DNA from: an uncultured Bacteroidales bacterium | Lineage (GTDB): Bacteria > Bacteroidota > Bacteroidia > Bacteroidales > Bacteroidaceae | Direction: 5' to 3' | Assembly (NCBI GenBank): GCA_902789725.1 | Contig: CADAPC010000008.1 | Span: 1 to 55,946, forward strand | Length of the DNA stretch: 55,946 nucleotides | Shown: positions 52,543-55,946 of the stretch, piece by piece | Position numbering within the stretch: position 1 is the first letter of the stretch | Layout: every line of letters begins with the position of its first letter | Notes under the pieces: generated by a model | The model's input: the letters and a program-made list of their open reading frames with translations, nothing else | Database searches by the model: none | Told to the model about the DNA's origin: nothing | Translations under genes and position numbers: made by a program

Positions 52543-53580
52543 ACTCGTAATGTGCAGGAAGCGAGTAATTTGACTGCTCAGGCTCCTGTCCTTGTTGTCG
52601 ATGAAAGCATCGAGGATGCGGGTTTTGCCATGAAGGGGCACCACATCGTAATCGGCAATAGAAGCAGGGATGAGTGCACTGTGCCCAGCACGAAGTAGAA
52701 CCTCATCGCCTGTAGAGCGCATTTTCAAGATGCAATCGCCCTCAATGCACATGCTGATGATGAAACTGTCATACTTGATGAGGTTGCGGTGAAAAGCTCC
52801 TGTCATCTCTGTCACTCGTACACTGAAGAAAGGAGAATCAATCACTCGGTTGGCACGGTTGCTTTGGTTGCTGTACTGTGTGCGGTACTCGTCCTGAACA
52901 TGGAAATCGAGTGCCTGAGCCGCTAGCTCGGTGTGTAATTCACGCGGCTTCCCGTCCATGCCAGGCCGATTGTAGTCGTAAATGCGATAAGTTACATCCG
53001 ACGACTGTTGCACTTCGGCAAGGAGGATGCCTCCACAAATGGCATGTACACGTCCGGCTGGAAGATAGAATACATCGCCTGCCTTCACCTCGTGTTTGGC
53101 AAGCACTTCCGTGATGCTTCCCTCAGCCACTCTACGTTTATATTCCTCAGGTGTGATTTCATGCCGGAACCCGGCGTAGAGGAAACTGCCGGGCTGAGCA
53201 TCAATGATGTACCAGATTTCGCTTTTACCCATCTTGCCGTGCTCACGCTTCGCCATTTCGTCATTGGGATGTACCTGAATGCTCAGGTCGCGAGCTGCAT
53301 CAATAAACTTGACCAGCAGAGGTAACTGATTGCCATACTTCTTTGCCACTGCCACACCCAAAATCTGCTCAGGGTGCTGGCTGATGACATGATTGAGATT
53401 CTCTCCCTGATAGCACCCATTGCTGATGATGCTGGTGCTGGAAGGCACTCCGCTCACTTCCCAACTCTCGCCTATAGGTTCGTTCGTGGCACTCATGCCT
53501 TTGTAGGGACGCAAACGCTGCCCTCCCCACACGATGGTGTGAAGATTGGGCTCAAAAAGGAATGGATATAATGACGCCAT
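52537..53580 (-). CDS. manA: Class I phosphomannose isomerase, second copy
   Basis: A 347-residue enzyme for mannose 6-phosphate / fructose 6-phosphate interconversion. Zinc-site motifs: SIQVHPNDEM near 100-110 and EVQQSSDVTYRIYDYN near 195-210. Compared with the copy at 12206-13180 it has the same order of blocks (GESWEVSG, LLVKFIDAARDLSIQVHP) but differs at more than half the positions. It stands alone, so it is the likelier housekeeping copy for GDP-mannose and glycolysis. It is divergent from fucO. Confidence 0.93.
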   Translation of the reverse strand: MASLYPFLFEPNLHTIVWGGQRLRPYKGMSATNEPIGESWEVSGVPSSTSIISNGCYQGENLNHVISQHPEQILGVAVAKKYGNQLPLLVKFIDAARDLSIQVHPNDEMAKREHGKMGKSEIWYIIDAQPGSFLYAGFRHEITPEEYKRRVAEGSITEVLAKHEVKAGDVFYLPAGRVHAICGGILLAEVQQSSDVTYRIYDYNRPGMDGKPRELHTELAAQALDFHVQDEYRTQYSNQSNRANRVIDSPFFSVRVTEMTGAFHRNLIKYDSFIISMCIEGDCILKMRSTGDEVLLRAGHSALIPASIADYDVVPLHGKTRILDAFIDNKDRSLSSQITRFLHITSK

Positions 53581-53692
53581 ACCAATATTATATTTTTCTT
53601 ATGCGGTTGCAAATTTATACAAAATTTCTGACATTTTTGTTCTGCAGGTAAAAAAACTTCCCTTTTTCACTTCTATTTCCCATTTCTTTCTT

Positions 53693-53700
53693 ACCTTTGC
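53693..53700 (+). promoter_or_regulatory. -7 box of fucO
   Basis: TACCTTTG at 53693-53700, 57 bases before the ATG at 53758, with no clear -33 box. On the opposite strand TAAATTTG (53617-53610) could serve manA. Confidence 0.5.
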
Positions 53701-53757
53701 AACTAATGAATATTTCACGATACTTATTCAACAATCTTAAAAACTAACCAACTTTTT

Positions 53758-54912
53758 ATGGCGCAAAGATTTATTCTGAATGAAGTTTCCTACTTCGGTG
53801 CTGGTGCTCGCAAGGAGTTGCCAGAAGTGTTGAACCGCATGAACCTGAAAAAGGCATTAGTGTGCAGCGACAAGGGACTCATCAAAGTGGGAACCACAAA
53901 AATGGTGACTGACGTGCTGGATGAAATGGGCTTCCCTTACGAGATTTATAGCGAAATTAAGCCCAATCCCACAGTGACCAACGTGCAGCAGGGTGTGGAG
54001 GCTTTTAAGCAAAGTGGAGCCGACTGCATCATCGCCATCGGCGGTGGGTCGAGCATGGACACGGCGAAAGGTATAGGCATCGTTTCCAACAACCCTGAGT
54101 TTGCCGATGTGGTGAGCTTGGAAGGTGTGGCACCCACAAAGCACAAGTCTGTTCCCATCATCGCCCTGCCCACTACGGCTGGCACAGGTGCCGAAGTGAC
54201 AATCAACTATGTCATTATCGATGAGAAACGCCAGGCAAAGATGGTGTGTGTCGATCCCAACGACATACCAGCCGTTGCTATTGTTGACCCCGAATTGATG
54301 TATAGCCTTCCCAAGGGATTGACCGCCGCTACAGGTATGGATGCGCTGACCCATGCCATTGAGGGTTACATCACCAAGGGTGCCTGGGTGATGAGCGACA
54401 TGTATGAACTGCAAGCCATCAAAATGATTGCCGAGAATCTGCCTATTGCGGTGGAAGAACCTCAGAATCCTGTGGGACGTGAAGGAATGGCTTTAGCGCA
54501 ATACATCGCCGCTCAAGCTTTTAGCAATGTAGGCTTGGGCCTGGTGCACGGTATGGCACACCCCATGGGTTCGCTCCACGACATTCCCCACGGTGTGGCA
54601 AATGCCCTGCTTCTCCCAACCATCATGGAGTTCAACATGCCTAAGTGCATTGAGAAGTTTGGTGTCATCGCCAAAACAATGGGTGTTGACATCACGGGCA
54701 TGAGCGCAGAGGAAGCCGCGCAGGCCGCTGTCGATGCCGTTCGCGCTCTCAGCATTCGTGTGGGTATTCCACAGCATTTGAGTGACCTCAACATCACGGA
54801 GAAAGACATTCCTGCCCTCGCCGCACAAGCTATTGCCGACGTCTGCACACCTGGCAACCCACGCGACGTGACTGAAGCTGAAATCATTGAACTTTACAAG
54901 AAAGTCTTGTAA
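53758..54912 (+). CDS. fucO: Lactaldehyde reductase (iron-containing alcohol dehydrogenase)
   Basis: A 384-residue group III alcohol dehydrogenase that reduces L-lactaldehyde to 1,2-propanediol, the last step of anaerobic fucose and rhamnose breakdown. It follows E. coli FucO almost block by block: IAIGGGSSMDTAKGIG, PTTAGTGAEVTINYVI, ATGMDALTHAIEGYITKGAW and SNVGLGLVHGMAHPMG. The metal-binding His are in DALTHAIEGY and LGLVHGMAHP. It stands alone, without aldolase or kinase genes of the pathway. Rhamnose is a main sugar of pectin, which the GH28-GH105 protein attacks, so the two may be linked in metabolism though not in position. Confidence 0.92.
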   Translation: MAQRFILNEVSYFGAGARKELPEVLNRMNLKKALVCSDKGLIKVGTTKMVTDVLDEMGFPYEIYSEIKPNPTVTNVQQGVEAFKQSGADCIIAIGGGSSMDTAKGIGIVSNNPEFADVVSLEGVAPTKHKSVPIIALPTTAGTGAEVTINYVIIDEKRQAKMVCVDPNDIPAVAIVDPELMYSLPKGLTAATGMDALTHAIEGYITKGAWVMSDMYELQAIKMIAENLPIAVEEPQNPVGREGMALAQYIAAQAFSNVGLGLVHGMAHPMGSLHDIPHGVANALLLPTIMEFNMPKCIEKFGVIAKTMGVDITGMSAEEAAQAAVDAVRALSIRVGIPQHLSDLNITEKDIPALAAQAIADVCTPGNPRDVTEAEIIELYKKVL

Positions 54913-54982
54913 TTTCTTTTATCTGTTTTTTCGTCCACGGATTTAACAGATTTTTTACGTTTTTTTTGAGAATAGATCTTGT

Positions 54983-55025
54983 AAAAGTTTTCTTAGATTT
55001 GACGCCGTCGAGCTGAAAGTTTTTG
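54983..55025. repeat. Dispersed intergenic repeat, copy E (degenerate)
   Basis: AAAGTTTTCTTAGATTTGAC, GCCGTCGAGCTGAAAGTTT. It keeps the CTTAGATTT and GCCG-GAGCT-AAAG elements of copy D in order but lacks the TTCACTTTTCAC end. It lies after fucO. Confidence 0.4.
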
Positions 55026-55075
55026 CGAAGCGACCCAACTATAATTTTATATTTTTATTTTTTAAATTTTCCATT

Positions 55076-55483
55076 ATGGCTTACAAAATTATTGACGTAG
55101 AGGGCATCGGCCCCGTGTATGCTGAAAAGCTGCAAGCAGCTGGCATCAAAACAACCGAAGAGTATCTGGAAAAGTGCGCAACTCCCGCCGGCCGCAAGGC
55201 TTTGGCTGAAGAGACAGGCATCAGTCCTAAACTCATCCTCAAATGGGCAAACCACTCCGACCTGTTCCGTATCAACGGCATCGCCAGCCAGTTTGCCGAG
55301 CTGTTGGAAGCTGCAGGTGTTGACACTGTGAAAGAATTTCGCCATCGTGTCCCTGCCAATCTCCAACCTAAACTGGTGGAGGTGAACAACGAAAAGAACC
55401 TTTGCAATCGTGTGCCCAGTGTAACCGAACTGGAGAAGATGATTGCCCAAGCGAAAGAACTAGATCCTGTGCTCACTTACTAA
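55076..55483 (+). CDS. DUF4332-family helix-hairpin-helix protein
   Basis: A 135-residue cytoplasmic protein. Two helix-hairpin-helix-like units are visible: IDVEGIGPVYAEKLQAAGI near 5-23 and LFRINGIASQFAELLEAAGV near 61-80, each of the GIG-x-A-x-L-x-xAGI type found in DUF4332. Such units often bind DNA without sequence preference, but the role of the family is not established. It is a single gene between two repeat/terminator regions. Confidence 0.85.
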   Translation: MAYKIIDVEGIGPVYAEKLQAAGIKTTEEYLEKCATPAGRKALAEETGISPKLILKWANHSDLFRINGIASQFAELLEAAGVDTVKEFRHRVPANLQPKLVEVNNEKNLCNRVPSVTELEKMIAQAKELDPVLTY

Positions 55484-55548
55484 GGAAAGTAGGAAGGTGA
55501 GAGCAACATCCTCTTCTTTCCCTTCCCCTTCTTCTTCCAAAAACAAAA

Positions 55549-55587
55549 GAGAGCCGGGATTGCAAAAAAAATGCAATCCCGGCTCTC
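55549..55587. terminator. Bidirectional terminator with A7 loop
   Basis: A perfect 16-bp stem (55549-55564 with 55572-55587, GAGAGCCGGGATTGCA) around a loop of seven A residues. It separates the DUF4332 gene from the convergent partial gene. Confidence 0.85.
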
Positions 55588-55640
55588 ATATCATGAAGTG
55601 CCAGCACAGCCAGCCACTTCAATTCTTTATAATCTTTTAA

Positions 55641-55946
55641 TTATTCCTCTTTCACCACCCATTCTTCAGGTACACGAGTGTCAGCATTAAACTTCACACC
55701 CACCTTCACCACCTTGCGGCCTTCAGTCTTGTATGGGAAAGCATAGCCCTTGTCATTGATTTGCTGCAAAGCTTCCTCTGCCGTTCCGTTCACCTTCAGT
55801 TCGAACACATACGTCGTTTCGGGCATCCACACCACCATGTCGATTCGTCCACCCGCCACCTTCACCTGCGTGCGGGCATAGACGTTGAGCATCGAGAAGA
55901 TAAGGTACATGGTGTATTCATAGAAGCCCTCCGCCGCAGACACCTC
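55641..55946 (-). CDS. PD-(D/E)XK nuclease-like C-terminus of an AAA-ATPase_like protein (cut by window edge)
   Basis: The last 101 codons of a gene that begins beyond the right edge; the frame is open to base 55946. The nuclease-fold core is visible: GGRIDMVVW (Asp), then TYVFELKV (E-x-K), then EEALQQINDKGYAFPY. This is the PDDEXK_9 domain that ends many Bacteroidales AAA-ATPase_like proteins. The ATPase part should lie to the right. These genes are abundant, often multi-copy, and of unclear function. The final residues EEWVVKEE are typical. Confidence 0.85.
   Translation of the reverse strand, partial: EVSAAEGFYEYTMYLIFSMLNVYARTQVKVAGGRIDMVVWMPETTYVFELKVNGTAEEALQQINDKGYAFPYKTEGRKVVKVGVKFNADTRVPEEWVVKEE

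Overview
The window looks like chromosome of a gut or rumen Bacteroidales bacterium, most likely Prevotella or a close relative. The reasons are: promoters of the Bacteroidota type (TTTG, about 20 bases, TAnnTTTG) before many genes; no strong Shine-Dalgarno sites at most starts; a polysaccharide-degradation locus of secreted enzymes; the psd-pssA-DUF4834 lipid block; and secreted proteins ending in the short tail (YDLQGRKV... or YYTLGGTRI...) common in Prevotella. Species cannot be fixed from sequence alone.

Layout. (1) 1-8160: right part of an integrated mobilizable element. It holds a DUF4143-type ATPase cut by the window edge, an unrecognised cargo gene, a helix-turn-helix protein, a DUF3987 P-loop protein, a DUF6371/primase-like zinc protein, a hairpin-rich candidate oriT, and a MobV-type relaxase. 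No integrase is inside the window. (2) 8166-22175, minus strand: a seven-gene operon for an acidic polysaccharide. It has two alginate-lyase-superfamily proteins (one fused to a GH88 unsaturated-glucuronyl hydrolase), a GH43, a phosphomannose isomerase, two beta-helix glycosidase paralogs and a large secreted protein of unknown role. No SusC/SusD pair is present. (3) 22176-22583: a regulatory region with four dyads spaced exactly 23 bp apart. (4) 22584-27740, plus strand: a membrane-spanning sensor/AraC-type regulator without any kinase domain, then a GH28-GH105 fusion whose 3' end is destroyed by an IS982-family element (27733-28775).

(5) 29041-31444: tRNA-Met and tRNA-Gln, then phosphatidylserine decarboxylase, phosphatidylserine synthase and a DUF4834 protein. 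(6) 31484-39069, minus strand: a peptide transporter, a glycyl-radical enzyme whose active-site residues all match trans-4-hydroxy-L-proline dehydratase, MsrA, the activating enzyme, ProB and ProA. The set reads as hydroxyproline-peptide salvage joined to proline synthesis at pyrroline-5-carboxylate. (7) 39637-43665: start of an exopolysaccharide/capsule export operon: a Wzc-like tyrosine kinase with a very long Tyr-Gly tail, a HAD phosphatase, a Wza-like lipoprotein and a His/Gln-rich membrane peptide. (8) 43876-48926: thioredoxin reductase, DsbD-type reductase and a HerA-like DUF853 ATPase. (9) 49362-55946: a large secreted helical-repeat protein, tandem 71-bp repeats, a second phosphomannose isomerase, lactaldehyde reductase FucO, a DUF4332 protein and a partial PD-(D/E)XK protein.

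The genes join at a few points. The lyases and GH88/GH105 enzymes act in sequence on uronic-acid polymers. FucO would reduce lactaldehyde made from rhamnose or fucose, sugars of the same plant polymers. A family of short intergenic repeats (TTCACTTTTCAC / AAGTAACTTAGATTTTT) recurs at four or five places between 34.4 and 55.0 kb. The least explained parts are the 23-bp-phased dyad array with its kinase-less membrane regulator, and the substrate of the lyase/GH88/ManA operon.
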